33,375 nt of DNA from an uncultured Actinomycetes bacterium (lineage in GTDB: Bacteria; Actinomycetota; Thermoleophilia; Solirubrobacterales; Solirubrobacteraceae): the NCBI GenBank assembly GCA_937888775.1, contig CALAQT010000588.1, positions 1-33,375 on the forward strand, read 5' to 3'. Both the position numbers and the translations under genes were made by a program. Below are positions 22,147 to 32,075 of the stretch, one piece after another. Under the pieces are notes generated by a model. That model searched no databases and had not been told where the DNA came from. It saw only the letters and a list, made by a program, of their open reading frames with translations. How positions within the stretch are numbered: the stretch's first letter is position 1; each line of letters starts with the position of its first letter.

Positions 22147-23274
22147 GTGAAGGTCGGTGTCCCCACCGAGGTCAAGACCGACGAGTACCGGGTGGCGCTC
22201 ACGCCCGCTGGCGTGCGCGAGCTGGCCGATGCGGGCCACGAGGTCTACGTGCAGAGCGGAGCGGGCCTCGGCTCGGCGATCACCGACAAGGCCTACGTGG
22301 CTCAGGGGGCGACGATCGTCCCCGACGCCGAGATGTTGTTCGGCGAGGCGACGTTGATCGTCAAGGTCAAGGAGCCCCAGCCCGCCGAGGTGGCCCGGCT
22401 GGAGTCTCGCCACACGCTGTTCACCTACCTGCATCTGGCGGCCGACGAGTCCCTGACCCGCGGGCTGATGGCCTCCGGCGCGACCTGCATTGCCTATGAG
22501 ACGGTGGAGGACGCTCGCGGGCGGCTTCCACTGCTGGCGCCGATGTCCGAGGTGGCGGGCAAGATCGCCACCCAGGCGGGGGCATTCATGCTCGAGAAGC
22601 CGCTCGGCGGCCGCGGGATCCTGCTGGGGGGCGTCCCCGGCGTGGCCGCCGCCAACGTCGTGGTGATCGGCGGTGGTGTCGTCGGCATGCACGCGGCCTT
22701 CATCGCGCTGGGGATGGAGGCGACCGTGTACGTGTTCGACCGCAACATCGACCGACTCCGCGAGCTCGACATCGCCTTCGGCGGACGCGCCGACACCTGC
22801 TTTGCCACGACGCTGTCGATCGAGGAGCGCCTGCCCGACGCCGACCTCGTGATCGGGGCGGTGCTGGTGCATGGGGCGCGGGCGCCCCGGATCGTGACCC
22901 GTGAGCAGCTGGGCATGATGAAGCACCAGTCGGTGCTGGTCGACGTCTCGATCGACCAGGGCGGATGCTTTGAGACCTCCCGGCCGACGACGCACTCCGA
23001 TCCCACTTACGAGGTCGACGGGATCACCCACTACTGCGTCACGAACATGCCGGGCGCCGTGCCGATTACCTCAACATACGCGCTCACCAACGCGACGATG
23101 CCCTACGTGCTCGATATCGCCTCCGCCGGTGTGCACGGTGCGGTGGCGGCCAATCCGGGCCTCAAGCTCGGAGTCAACGTCGCCGCCGGCGAGGTCACCT
23201 ACGCGCCGGTCGCCGAGGGGGTGGGCGTCCCGCACGTCCCGGTCGATGAGGCCCTGGCGGGGGTGGCCGCCTAG
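22147..23274 (+). CDS. ald: Alanine dehydrogenase
   Basis: 375 residues, the family length (about 371). It catalyses NAD-dependent oxidation of L-alanine to pyruvate and ammonia. Start GTG 22147 lies 5 bases after GGAGG (22137-22141) and gives the canonical [19 protein letters not shown]; the frame is open further upstream inside pucR, but that part is not Ald. Catalytic residues are in place: Arg15, Lys75 in KVKEP, His96 in YLHLA and Asp270 in VSIDQGG. The NAD-binding motif [14 protein letters not shown] is present. It probably closes the amine-catabolic operon by regenerating pyruvate for the transaminase. The hairpin at 23293-23314, 18 bases past the stop, may end the transcript. Confidence 0.96.
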   Translation: MKVGVPTEVKTDEYRVALTPAGVRELADAGHEVYVQSGAGLGSAITDKAYVAQGATIVPDAEMLFGEATLIVKVKEPQPAEVARLESRHTLFTYLHLAADESLTRGLMASGATCIAYETVEDARGRLPLLAPMSEVAGKIATQAGAFMLEKPLGGRGILLGGVPGVAAANVVVIGGGVVGMHAAFIALGMEATVYVFDRNIDRLRELDIAFGGRADTCFATTLSIEERLPDADLVIGAVLVHGARAPRIVTREQLGMMKHQSVLVDVSIDQGGCFETSRPTTHSDPTYEVDGITHYCVTNMPGAVPITSTYALTNATMPYVLDIASAGVHGAVAANPGLKLGVNVAAGEVTYAPVAEGVGVPHVPVDEALAGVAA

Positions 23275-23292
23275 AACCGGCGGCCGCGCGCT

Positions 23293-23314
23293 CCGCCGGC
23301 CAGATCGCCGGCGG
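23293..23314 (+). terminator. GC-rich hairpin after ald
   Basis: CCGCCGGC (23293-23300), loop CAGATC, GCCGGCGG (23307-23314): perfect 8-bp stem 18 bases after the ald stop. CCGGCGG at 23278-23284 offers an alternative pairing. No T-run, so it would be a GC-type terminator of the kind proposed for actinobacteria. Confidence 0.4.
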
Positions 23315-23350
23315 GGGCGTGGCGACCCGCCCCTCCGGGCATCGCGAAGC

Positions 23351-23398
23351 ATTGCCAAAGGGCAATGGCCAATCCTTCGCAATTGCGTAGAAGGATTG
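23351..23398. repeat. Two adjacent inverted repeats upstream of rpsL
   Basis: ATTGCC-AAAG-GGCAAT (23351-23366) is followed by CAATCCTTC (23370-23378) pairing with GAAGGATTG (23390-23398). The first resembles the AATTGCC-CTT-GGCAATT element in the aidB-crotonase repeat, including a preceding GCGAAGC. Both lie ahead of or within the rpsL promoter and could be operator or termination structures. Confidence 0.5.
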
Positions 23399-23410
23399 CC
23401 CTGCTACGCT
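23383..23410 (+). promoter_or_regulatory. Possible rpsL promoter giving a leaderless mRNA
   Basis: TTGCGT (23383-23388), 16-base spacer, TACGCT (23405-23410). The expected start point, 7-10 bases downstream, coincides with or is within a few bases of the rpsL ATG at 23420, and no Shine-Dalgarno is present (CTCGCTCGA precedes the ATG). Confidence 0.4.
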
Positions 23411-23419
23411 CTCGCTCGA

Positions 23420-23815
23420 ATGCCGACCACCAGCCAATTGATCCGTAAAGGGCGCACCGCGCCGAAGAAGAAGCTGGCCACGCCGGGTCTGAAGTCCGGC
23501 AAGGGCCGCAAGAAGAAGGTCGCCGCTCCGCAGCGCCGGGGCGTCTGCACGCGTGTCTACACGACGACGCCCAAGAAGCCGAACTCGGCGTTGCGCAAGG
23601 TCGCCCGTGTGCGCCTGACCAACGGCATGGAGGTCGGGGCCTACATCCCCGGAGAGGGCCACAACCTCCAGGAGCACTCGGTTGTGCTCGTCCGCGGCGG
23701 TCGCGTCAAGGACCTGCCGGGCTTCCGCTACAAGGTGATCCGCGGCACGCTTGACGCCGCGGGCGTCAGCGACCGCAAGAAGGCCCGCTCGCAGTACGGC
23801 GTCAAGGCCAAGTAG
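23420..23815 (+). CDS. rpsL: 30S ribosomal protein S12
   Basis: 131 residues, small-subunit protein of the decoding centre. It starts with [12 protein letters not shown] and contains the universal [22 protein letters not shown] and [18 protein letters not shown] segments. The lysines where streptomycin-resistance changes usually arise are unchanged. The second conserved stretch has FRYK where E. coli has VRYH, a lineage-type difference. The frame is open far upstream into ald, but S12 begins at ATG 23420. No Shine-Dalgarno; see the promoter entry. rpsG follows after 10 bases. Confidence 0.98.
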   Translation: MPTTSQLIRKGRTAPKKKLATPGLKSGKGRKKKVAAPQRRGVCTRVYTTTPKKPNSALRKVARVRLTNGMEVGAYIPGEGHNLQEHSVVLVRGGRVKDLPGFRYKVIRGTLDAAGVSDRKKARSQYGVKAK

Positions 23816-23825
23816 AGCCACACCG

Positions 23826-24296
23826 ATGCCACGTCGCGCAGCAGCCCAGCTCCGGCCGATCGAGGCCGACGCCGTCTATCGAAACCGGCTCGTCCAGCAG
23901 GTCATCAACAAGGTGATGCTCGACGGGAAGAAATCGCTGGCGGAGAAGATCGTCTATGACGCGCTGGCGATTCTCGGTGAGCGCAGCGGCAAGAACGCAG
24001 TCGAGCAACTCGAGGCCGGTCTCAAGGCGCTGACCCCCGTGCTGGAGGTCAAATCCCGCCGCGTCGGCGGCGCGACCTACCAGGTCCCGGTGGAAGTCCC
24101 CTCCCGCCGTGCGCGCACCCTCGCCGTGCGCTGGCTCGTTCAGTTCGCCCGCCAGCGGCGTGAGAAGACGATGGCCCAGCGCTTGGCGCACGAGCTGCTC
24201 GATGCCCAGCAGCAGCAGGGCAATGCGTTCAAGCGCAAGGACGACATCTACCGCATGGCGCAGGCCAACAAGGCCTTCGCCCACTACCGCTGGTAG
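23826..24296 (+). CDS. rpsG: 30S ribosomal protein S7
   Basis: 156 residues, the usual length. S7 binds the 3' major domain of 16S rRNA and starts assembly of the small-subunit head. Recognisable are MPRRAAAQLRPIEADAVYRN, LVQQVINKVMLDGKKSLAEKIVYDAL, VEVKSRRVGGATYQVPVEV-type segment and RRARTLAVRWLVQFARQR, ending in FAHYRW. It lies 10 bases behind rpsL with a weak Shine-Dalgarno, so coupling to S12 translation is likely. Unusually, fusA does not follow at once: an opposing gene and a terminator-like hairpin come first. Confidence 0.98.
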   Translation: MPRRAAAQLRPIEADAVYRNRLVQQVINKVMLDGKKSLAEKIVYDALAILGERSGKNAVEQLEAGLKALTPVLEVKSRRVGGATYQVPVEVPSRRARTLAVRWLVQFARQRREKTMAQRLAHELLDAQQQQGNAFKRKDDIYRMAQANKAFAHYRW

Positions 24297-24615
24297 CCCG
24301 AACGCGCTGAGCGCGCCACTGGTGCTGGCCGGCTGTGGGTCGGCCGTGGGTCGCGTCTCAATCGCGCGCTCGCCCGGACCAGCCGAGCGTCGCTGGCACA
24401 TCGCGGCCGTCGATCGCCGCCTAGGCCTCAGGGAGATCGCCAGCTCGCGCCCGAGAGGTAAAACGCGAGGGCCGCCCACCGCACGGGACCGGGGGTTGCG
24501 GCAGGACAACCCTCGCGTTTCTTAAATGTGACGGACCGCTTGTTAGTAGACCGCTCACTTCCGATCGCGGTCAGCAAACCGACCATTTGCGAGTTGATCA
24601 AATCCGGACGAGGGT
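24297..24615. other. 319-base gap between rpsG and an opposing gene
   Basis: No supported gene. The first 160 bases are GC-rich with nothing I recognise; an open plus frame through it is only an out-of-frame continuation from rpsG. A long hairpin with A/T flanks (24460-24520) follows. The last 90 bases are less GC-rich and have short inverted repeats (ACCGC with GCGGT around 24549-24575) of uncertain meaning. Confidence 0.55.
24460..24520. terminator. Probable bidirectional terminator between rpsG and the opposing gene
   Basis: AAACGCGAGGG (24461-24471) pairs perfectly with CCCTCGCGTTT (24510-24520) across a 38-base loop that itself contains GGGTTG/CAACCC. TTTCTTAA follows on the plus strand, and TTTTACC on the minus strand. 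It would serve rpsG on the plus strand and the membrane-protein gene on the minus strand. Confidence 0.6.
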
Positions 24616-25134
24616 CTACGCCTCGGACGCATCACGCGCCGGCGTTGGCCGCCGGGGCCGTGGCGTGCGCTCGGCCGGCGGCCCGACCGCCAGCAGACCG
24701 AGGCCGCCCGCGATCAGCAGCAGCACGCCGCCGAGGGTCTCCAGGTAGAGGCCGATGGCCGGGCTGGAGGTGCCGTTGGCCAGGTCCGTCCCCGAACCAG
24801 GCGCGCCGGTGCTGCGCAGCAGCCCGGTCGCGTGGGCGTCAGGTAGGTCGCCTACCAGTGCGATCAGCAGCGCGATCACGCCCAGCACGCCGATCGCGCC
24901 GAGCGCCACCCGGCTGCGCGTCAGCCAGACGCTGTAGGTCAGGACGAGCGCCAGCAGCGCGATCGGGATCATCGCGTAGGAGTGCTGAGACCCCGCGCTG
25001 ACGGTAGCCACGGCAGAGCTGCGGGCCGAGGAATGAACTTCGAACAGGGTTGTGAACTCGGCCAAACCCAGCAGCAGGGCGCCCAGAACGCCGCTTGCCC
25101 AGACCGTGACGGCGGCCGGCGAGACGCGTTTCAC
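24616..25134 (-). CDS. Four-helix membrane protein of unknown function
   Basis: About 172 residues with four hydrophobic segments: near the N-terminus (VWASGVLGALLLGLAEF), MIPIALLALVLTYSVWL, VALGAIGVLGVIALLIALVG and, near the C-terminus, LYLETLGGVLLLIAGGLGLLA. A polar loop with Ser/Gly/Asp lies between the third and fourth, and the tail is Pro/Arg-rich. The topology recalls the small tryptophan-region membrane proteins of actinobacteria, but the match is too loose to name. GTG 25134 is 6 bases after GAGGA on the minus strand; GTG 25140 directly abuts that site and is less likely. It sits head to head with fusA and tail to tail with rpsG, splitting the str operon. Confidence 0.75.
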   Translation of the reverse strand: MKRVSPAAVTVWASGVLGALLLGLAEFTTLFEVHSSARSSAVATVSAGSQHSYAMIPIALLALVLTYSVWLTRSRVALGAIGVLGVIALLIALVGDLPDAHATGLLRSTGAPGSGTDLANGTSSPAIGLYLETLGGVLLLIAGGLGLLAVGPPAERTPRPRRPTPARDASEA

Positions 25135-25192
25135 GCCCACTCCTCAGACCGGGCCGACGCGCCGGAATGGCCTCCGAAGGGTCGGTGGCCTC

Positions 25193-25201
25193 TGCTATAT
25201 T
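25193..25201 (+). promoter_or_regulatory. Probable fusA promoter (extended -10)
   Basis: TGC followed by TATATT (25196-25201), the best -10 in the region and of extended TGN type. No good -35 is visible. Transcription would start near 25208, leaving a leader of about 180 bases before fusA. Confidence 0.5.
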
Positions 25202-25267
25202 CGTGGCTCCCCTCGGGCGGCGTCGCTTTCATCCGTGCTCGCTCCCGGGCGCGAAGGATCCACACAA

Positions 25268-25285
25268 ATGGTGACGCCGACCTAA
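25268..25285 (+). CDS. Five-codon leader ORF upstream of fusA
   Basis: ATG GTG ACG CCG ACC TAA (Met-Val-Thr-Pro-Thr), directly followed by a second stop (TAG). AAGGA at 25254-25258 is 9 bases before the ATG. The ORF lies in the presumed fusA leader, 37 bases before a terminator hairpin, the layout of a translation-dependent attenuator. So short a frame can arise by chance; the ribosome site, double stop and position make it notable. Confidence 0.35.
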   Translation: MVTPT

Positions 25286-25322
25286 TAGACAATCGCCCGC
25301 AGTCGACATGTGCGTCGTGAAC

Positions 25323-25342
25323 GGGCCCTCTGGGCCCTTTTT
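25323..25342 (+). terminator. Intrinsic terminator / attenuator in fusA leader
   Basis: GGGCCC (25323-25328), loop TCT, GGGCCC (25332-25337), then TTTTT (25338-25342): a compact, all-GC stem with a T-run. It lies 47 bases before the fusA ATG and downstream of the probable fusA promoter, so it would act on the fusA transcript itself rather than on an upstream gene, which runs the other way. Confidence 0.7.
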
Positions 25343-25389
25343 CATGTCCATGTTCGGTGAGCGGGACCAGCTCCGAAAAGCAAAGCCCC

Positions 25390-27486
<2,097 letters not shown>

Positions 27487-27519
27487 GCGGGGACGTAACA
27501 GCAGCACCGGACGGAAAAC

Positions 27520-27552
27520 TTATATCCTGAATGGGTTCGTCCTGAGACGAAC
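27520..27552 (+). promoter_or_regulatory. Possible tuf promoter and leader hairpin
   Basis: TTATATC (27520-27526) is a -10 candidate in an A-rich stretch of the 99-base fusA-tuf gap. It is followed by GTTCGTC (27535-27541), loop CTGA, GACGAAC (27546-27552), a perfect 7-bp hairpin without T-run at the start of the presumed tuf leader. No good -35. Confidence 0.4.
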
Positions 27553-27585
27553 AGAAAACAAGAGAGAAGAAGGAGCGACACCAAA

Positions 27586-28773
<1,188 letters not shown>

Positions 28774-28789
28774 CTGACGCTATTGAATT

Positions 28790-28815
28790 GGGAGTTGGCC
28801 TGGCGGCCAACTCCC
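28790..28815 (+). terminator. Strong stem-loop after tuf
   Basis: GGGAGTTGGCC (28790-28800), loop TGGC, GGCCAACTCCC (28805-28815): perfect 11-bp stem 16 bases past the tuf stop. G-rich sequence rather than a T-run follows, so it may be a partial terminator or an mRNA-stabilising/processing structure lowering expression of the S10 genes relative to tuf. Confidence 0.55.
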
Positions 28816-28866
28816 GGGGGAGGGTCCTGAACCAGCCTCCGGATAATCACCAGATACGACCTTTTG

Positions 28867-28893
28867 GGGCGGGCCCCGAACCAGGGCTCGCCC
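28867..28893 (+). promoter_or_regulatory. Leader stem-loop upstream of rpsJ
   Basis: GGGCGGGCCC (28867-28876) pairs with GGGCTCGCCC (28884-28893) with one G-T wobble and a 7-base loop, 38 bases before the rpsJ start. GATAAT at 28842-28847 is a possible -10. In E. coli the S10 leader is bound by L4; whether this hairpin has such a role is unknown. Confidence 0.4.
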
Positions 28894-28931
28894 TCAACAC
28901 TGAGAAAAGACAGAAGAGCTTTAGCTAAATC

Positions 28932-29258
28932 GTGGCAACCATCGCCCAAAACAAGATCCGCATCCGCCTGAAGTCCTATGACCACACGGCGATCGAGACG
29001 GCGGCCAAGGAGATCGTCGAGACGGCGGCGCGCACCGGCGCGACCGTGTCCGGCCCCGTGCCCTTGCCGACCGAGAAGAACGTCTACTGCGTCATCCGCT
29101 CGCCGTTCAAGGACAAGGACTCGCGCGAGCACTTTGAGATCCGCACCCACAAGCGACTGATCGACATTCACCAGCCCACCCCCAAGACGGTCGACTCGCT
29201 CCAGCGACTCGATCACCTTCCGGCCGGCGTGGATATCGAGATCCGTCTCGCCTCCTGA
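28932..29258 (+). CDS. rpsJ: 30S ribosomal protein S10
   Basis: 108 residues. Family pattern [30 protein letters not shown], then [19 protein letters not shown] and [25 protein letters not shown]10 binds the small-subunit head; its antitermination partner NusB is not in the window. Start GTG 28932, with only a distant AGAAGAG upstream. First gene of the S10 cluster, five bases before rplC. Confidence 0.98.
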   Translation: MATIAQNKIRIRLKSYDHTAIETAAKEIVETAARTGATVSGPVPLPTEKNVYCVIRSPFKDKDSREHFEIRTHKRLIDIHQPTPKTVDSLQRLDHLPAGVDIEIRLAS

Positions 29259-29263
29259 CGACG

Positions 29264-29881
29264 ATGGCCGCAATTCTTGCCAAGAAGCTCGGAATGACCC
29301 AGCGGTTCCTCGACGACGGACGCGTCGAGCGCGTGACGGTGCTCGAGGCGGGCCCGTGCCCGGTGACCGCGATCCGCACCTTCGAGATCGACGGCTACGA
29401 GGCGGTCCAGCTCGCGTTCGGCGCCTGCAAGGAGAAAGTTCTGACCAGGGCCGAGCTCGGCCACCTGAAGAAGGCCGACGCTTCGGCGCACCGCCACCTG
29501 GCCGAGTTCCGCGATGAGGCCGGCGAGCTGCTGGTCGGCGAGACGGTCACGGTCGGCGCGTTCGAGGTCGGCCAGCAGGTCAAGGTGTCCGGTAAGTCCA
29601 AGGGCAAGGGATTTCAGGGGACGATCAAGCGCCACAACTTCGCCAGCGGACCCAAGTCCCACGGCTCCCACAACGTCCGCGCGCCGGGGTCGATCGGCGC
29701 GTCGGCGACACCCTCGCGCGTGTTCAAGGGGATCCGGGGACCGGGGCGTATGGGCGGCGGACGCGTGACCCAGCGTGGACTGACCGTCGTTGAGGTGCTG
29801 CCGGAGCAGAACCTGCTGCTGTTGCGCGGCGCCGTGCCCGGGCCCAAGGGCTCGACCGTAGAGGTGAGGACCGATGGCTAG
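29264..29881 (+). CDS. rplC: 50S ribosomal protein L3
   Basis: 205 residues. It starts MAAILAKKLGMTQRF and has the extended loop GKSKGKGFQGTIKRHNFASG, then SHGSHNVRAPGSIGASATPSRVFKGIRGPGRMG-type sequence that reaches towards the peptidyl-transferase centre. Ends 8 bases inside rplD, so the two are probably coupled. Shine-Dalgarno weak. Confidence 0.98.
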   Translation: MAAILAKKLGMTQRFLDDGRVERVTVLEAGPCPVTAIRTFEIDGYEAVQLAFGACKEKVLTRAELGHLKKADASAHRHLAEFRDEAGELLVGETVTVGAFEVGQQVKVSGKSKGKGFQGTIKRHNFASGPKSHGSHNVRAPGSIGASATPSRVFKGIRGPGRMGGGRVTQRGLTVVEVLPEQNLLLLRGAVPGPKGSTVEVRTDG

Positions 29882-30521
29882 GAGCGCTCCGAAGCTGGAG
29901 GGCGGCACTCAGACGCTCGACGCGACCGCGTTCGAGGCCGGGTTCAACATGCCCCTCGTGCACGAAGCGGTGCGCGCCGAGCTGAACGCCCGCCGTCGCG
30001 GCACCGCCTCCACCAAGACTCGCGGTGAGGTCTCCGGCGGTGGCGCCAAGCCGTGGCGCCAGAAGGGCACCGGCCGGGCTCGTGCCGGTTCCTCGCGCTC
30101 GCCGGTGTGGACCGGGGGTGGCACCGTGTTCGGTCCAACGCCCCGGAGCTTCACCGCCAAGGTCAACCGCAAGGCGCGTCGCGCGGCGCTACGCAGCGTT
30201 CTGTCGGTTCATGCTGAGCGCGAGTCGCTGGCGATCTTCGACGCATCGCGCTTCGACGCTCCCTCCAGCAAGCAGGCTGCCGGCCTGCTGGCCGACTGGG
30301 GTGCGACGGCGCCGACGCTGATCCTGTTGACGGCCGAGGAGGCCTCGGCCGGGAAGTCGTTCCGGAATCTTCCGCGTGTGGACGTAATGCCCGTCGATGA
30401 GGCGGGCGTGAGCGACGTGATCGGCGCGGCCTCGCTGCTGGTCTCCGACGCCGCGCTGTCGGCGCTGGTCGCCCGCGCCGCCGGCGCCACCACCGTTGAC
30501 CCAGAGGAGGCCGCGGCCTGA
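29874..30521 (+). CDS. rplD: 50S ribosomal protein L4
   Basis: 215 residues. The tentacle loop is recognisable ([38 protein letters not shown] region, residues about 40-75), with [12 protein letters not shown] after it. The N-terminal strand and C-terminal domain are divergent, as is common for L4. It overlaps rplC by 8 bases, and its TGA overlaps the rplW ATG by one base (TGATG), the same joint type found in the rplW-rplB repeat. Confidence 0.97.
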   Translation: MARSAPKLEGGTQTLDATAFEAGFNMPLVHEAVRAELNARRRGTASTKTRGEVSGGGAKPWRQKGTGRARAGSSRSPVWTGGGTVFGPTPRSFTAKVNRKARRAALRSVLSVHAERESLAIFDASRFDAPSSKQAAGLLADWGATAPTLILLTAEEASAGKSFRNLPRVDVMPVDEAGVSDVIGAASLLVSDAALSALVARAAGATTVDPEEAAA

Positions 30522-30817
30522 TGGACCCCAGCCAGGTGATCATCCGTCCCGTCGTCTCGGAGAAGTCCTTCGTCCTAGCCGAGGCCGGCAAGTACACATT
30601 CCGCGTGCACGATCGCGCGCATAAGACCCAGATCCGCCAAGCGATCGAGGAGCTGTTCGACGTCAAGGTGCTGGCGGTCCGCACGGCCTCGATCAAGAGC
30701 AAGCCCAAGCGTCGCGGGCAGACGGCCGGCCGTACGCGGCAATGGAAGAAGGCAATCGTGCAGGTCCGCGAGGGCGACACGATCCCGATCTTCCAAGGAC
30801 TGGAGGGACCCGAGTAA
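30521..30817 (+). CDS. rplW: 50S ribosomal protein L23
   Basis: 98 residues, protein at the tunnel exit and docking site for trigger factor and SRP. Pattern: QVIIRPVVSEKSFVLAEAGKYTFRVH, IRQAIEELFDVKVLAVRTASIKSKPKRRGQTAG and a C-terminal WKKAIVQVREGDTIPIF followed by QGLEGPE. The last six residues GLEGPE and the TAATG stop-start joint are the template of the repeat that follows. Confidence 0.97.
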   Translation: MDPSQVIIRPVVSEKSFVLAEAGKYTFRVHDRAHKTQIRQAIEELFDVKVLAVRTASIKSKPKRRGQTAGRTRQWKKAIVQVREGDTIPIFQGLEGPE

Positions 30818-30867
30818 TGACGTCGAGTACCACCAAGTCCAGTCCCGGACTCGAGGGACCTGAGTGA
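30817..30867 (+). CDS. Mini-ORF 1 between rplW and rplB (16 aa)
   Basis: Encodes MTSSTTKSSPGLEGPE. The ATG overlaps the rplW stop (TAATG) and the TGA overlaps the ATG of mini-ORF 2 (TGATG). The end GLEGPE is identical to the end of L23. GTCCC (30842-30846) can pair with GGGAC (30855-30859), hiding the Shine-Dalgarno of the next ORF unless ribosomes pass. Expression not shown; the coding call rests on the exact coupled chain. Confidence 0.45.
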   Translation: MTSSTTKSSPGLEGPE

Positions 30868-30917
30868 TGACAGGGACAACACAAACCCGAGTCCCGGACT
30901 TTGAAGGAGCTGACTGA
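30867..30917 (+). CDS. Mini-ORF 2 between rplW and rplB (16 aa)
   Basis: Encodes MTGTTQTRVPDFEGAD. It has stop-start overlap at both ends and GAAGGAG 8 bases before the next ATG, the best ribosome site of the series. Its N-terminal half is unrelated to mini-ORF 1 except for Thr-richness; the end DFEGAD is a variant of GLEGPE. Confidence 0.45.
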   Translation: MTGTTQTRVPDFEGAD

Positions 30918-30967
30918 TGATCGCCCGTAACGCCAATCAAGTCCCGGGTTGCGAGGGACCTGGGTAA
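30917..30967 (+). CDS. Mini-ORF 3 between rplW and rplB (16 aa)
   Basis: Encodes [16 protein letters not shown]. Its TAA overlaps the rplB ATG (TAATG at 30965-30969). GTCCC (30941-30945) pairs with GGGAC (30955-30959), which covers the rplB Shine-Dalgarno GAGGGA, so rplB translation may need a ribosome finishing this ORF. Confidence 0.45.
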   Translation: MIARNANQVPGCEGPG

Positions 30968-31806
30968 TGCCGATCCGCAAACCGAAGCCGACCTCCCCCG
31001 GACGGCGGTTCGTCACCTATCCGGACTTTGCCGAGGTCACGCGATCGCGGCCGGAGAAGTCGCTGACCGAGGGTCTGAAGAAGTCCGGCGGGCGCAACGC
31101 CCACGGTCGCAAGACCTCACGCCACCGCGGCGGCGGCGCGAAGCGCCTGTACCGCAAAATCGACTTCAAGCGCCGTAAGGACGGGATCCCGGCCAGGGTC
31201 GCCCAGATCGAGTACGACCCCAACCGCACGTCCTACATCGCGCTGCTGCACTACGCCGACGGTGAGAAGGCCTACATCCTGGCGCCGGCGCGCCTGCGAG
31301 TGGGCGCCACCGTGCAGTCGGGTGCCGGCGCCGACATCCGGGTCGGCAACAGCCTGCCGCTGGCCAATATGCCCCCGGGCACCGTGGTGCACAACGTTGA
31401 GCTGGTCCCCGGCCGCGGCGGCCAGCTGGGTCGCGCCGCAGGCACCGGGATCCAGCTGCTGGCGAAGGAGGGCGAGTACGCGACCCTGCGACTGCCCTCC
31501 GGCGAGATGCGGATGGTCCGCGCGGACTGCCGCGCTACCGTCGGCACGATCGGCAATTCAGACCATCAGAACGTCAAGATCGGGAAGGCCGGCCGCAAGC
31601 GGCACATGGGCGTGCGCCCGCAGACGCGCGGCACGGCGATGAATCCGGTCGACCACCCGCACGGTGGCGGCGAGGGCTCCACCACCCCTGGACGTCACCC
31701 GGTGACGCCGTGGGGTGTGCCCACGCTCGGCTACCGCACACGCAAGAAGGGCAAGACCTCGGACCGTTACATCGTGCGAGGACGCAAAAGGGGTAAGAAG
31801 CGATGA
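30967..31806 (+). CDS. rplB: 50S ribosomal protein L2
   Basis: 279 residues. It starts [20 protein letters not shown] and has [38 protein letters not shown] and the highly conserved [13 protein letters not shown] loop with the His important near the peptidyl-transferase centre. The frame is open 18 bases upstream (GTG-like codons), but the family start and the coupled TAATG support ATG 30967. The TGA overlaps the rpsS ATG by ATGA. It is separated from rplW by the 50-bp repeat array, whereas these genes are usually almost contiguous. Confidence 0.97.
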   Translation: MPIRKPKPTSPGRRFVTYPDFAEVTRSRPEKSLTEGLKKSGGRNAHGRKTSRHRGGGAKRLYRKIDFKRRKDGIPARVAQIEYDPNRTSYIALLHYADGEKAYILAPARLRVGATVQSGAGADIRVGNSLPLANMPPGTVVHNVELVPGRGGQLGRAAGTGIQLLAKEGEYATLRLPSGEMRMVRADCRATVGTIGNSDHQNVKIGKAGRKRHMGVRPQTRGTAMNPVDHPHGGGEGSTTPGRHPVTPWGVPTLGYRTRKKGKTSDRYIVRGRKRGKKR

Positions 31807-32075
31807 GTCGTTCGAGCAAGAAGGGCCCGTGGGTCGAGGATCGCCTGATGAACCGGATCGAGGCGATGAACTCCTCGGGCGAGAAGCGCATGGTCAGGAC
31901 GTGGTCACGCACGTCGACGATCTTCCCGGAGATGGTCGGCCATACGATCGCCGTCCACGACGGCCGCAAGCACGTGCCCGTGTTCATCTCCGAGTCGATG
32001 GTGGGGCACAAACTCGGCGAGTTCGCTCCCACGCGGCTCTACCGCGGCCACACATCGACCGGTAAAAGACGATGA
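31803..32075 (+). CDS. rpsS: 30S ribosomal protein S19
   Basis: 90 residues, head protein of the small subunit, contacts S13 and the decoding-site tRNA. Pattern: [48 protein letters not shown] and [13 protein letters not shown]. It overlaps rplB and rplV by ATGA on both sides, so the three are translationally coupled. Confidence 0.98.
   Translation: MSRSSKKGPWVEDRLMNRIEAMNSSGEKRMVRTWSRTSTIFPEMVGHTIAVHDGRKHVPVFISESMVGHKLGEFAPTRLYRGHTSTGKRR

Larger units (their letters stand above)
30798..30969 (+). repeat. 50-bp tandem repeat of the rplW-rplB translational joint, four joints
   Basis: ATGs occur at 30817, 30867, 30917 and 30967, exactly 50 bases apart. Each is overlapped by a stop (TAATG, TGATG, TGATG, TAATG) and preceded by a Shine-Dalgarno (GGAGGGA, GAGGGA, GAAGGAG, GAGGGA). 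AGTCCCGGACT or a close variant precedes the site in the three internal units. The parts near each joint are conserved between copies, while the 25-base upstream halves differ strongly, unlike the near-identical repeat at 12572. Confidence 0.92.

Noticed and set aside
24297..24460. A short gene after rpsG on the plus strand
   Set aside because: The frame is an out-of-phase continuation from within rpsG, has no ribosome site, and shows no recognisable protein pattern.
30798..30969. CRISPR-like array: four regularly spaced repeats at 50 bp
   Set aside because: The repeated part is a ribosome site plus stop-start joint, copies are imperfect, spacers are short, no cas genes are near, and the array lies between two ribosomal-protein genes.
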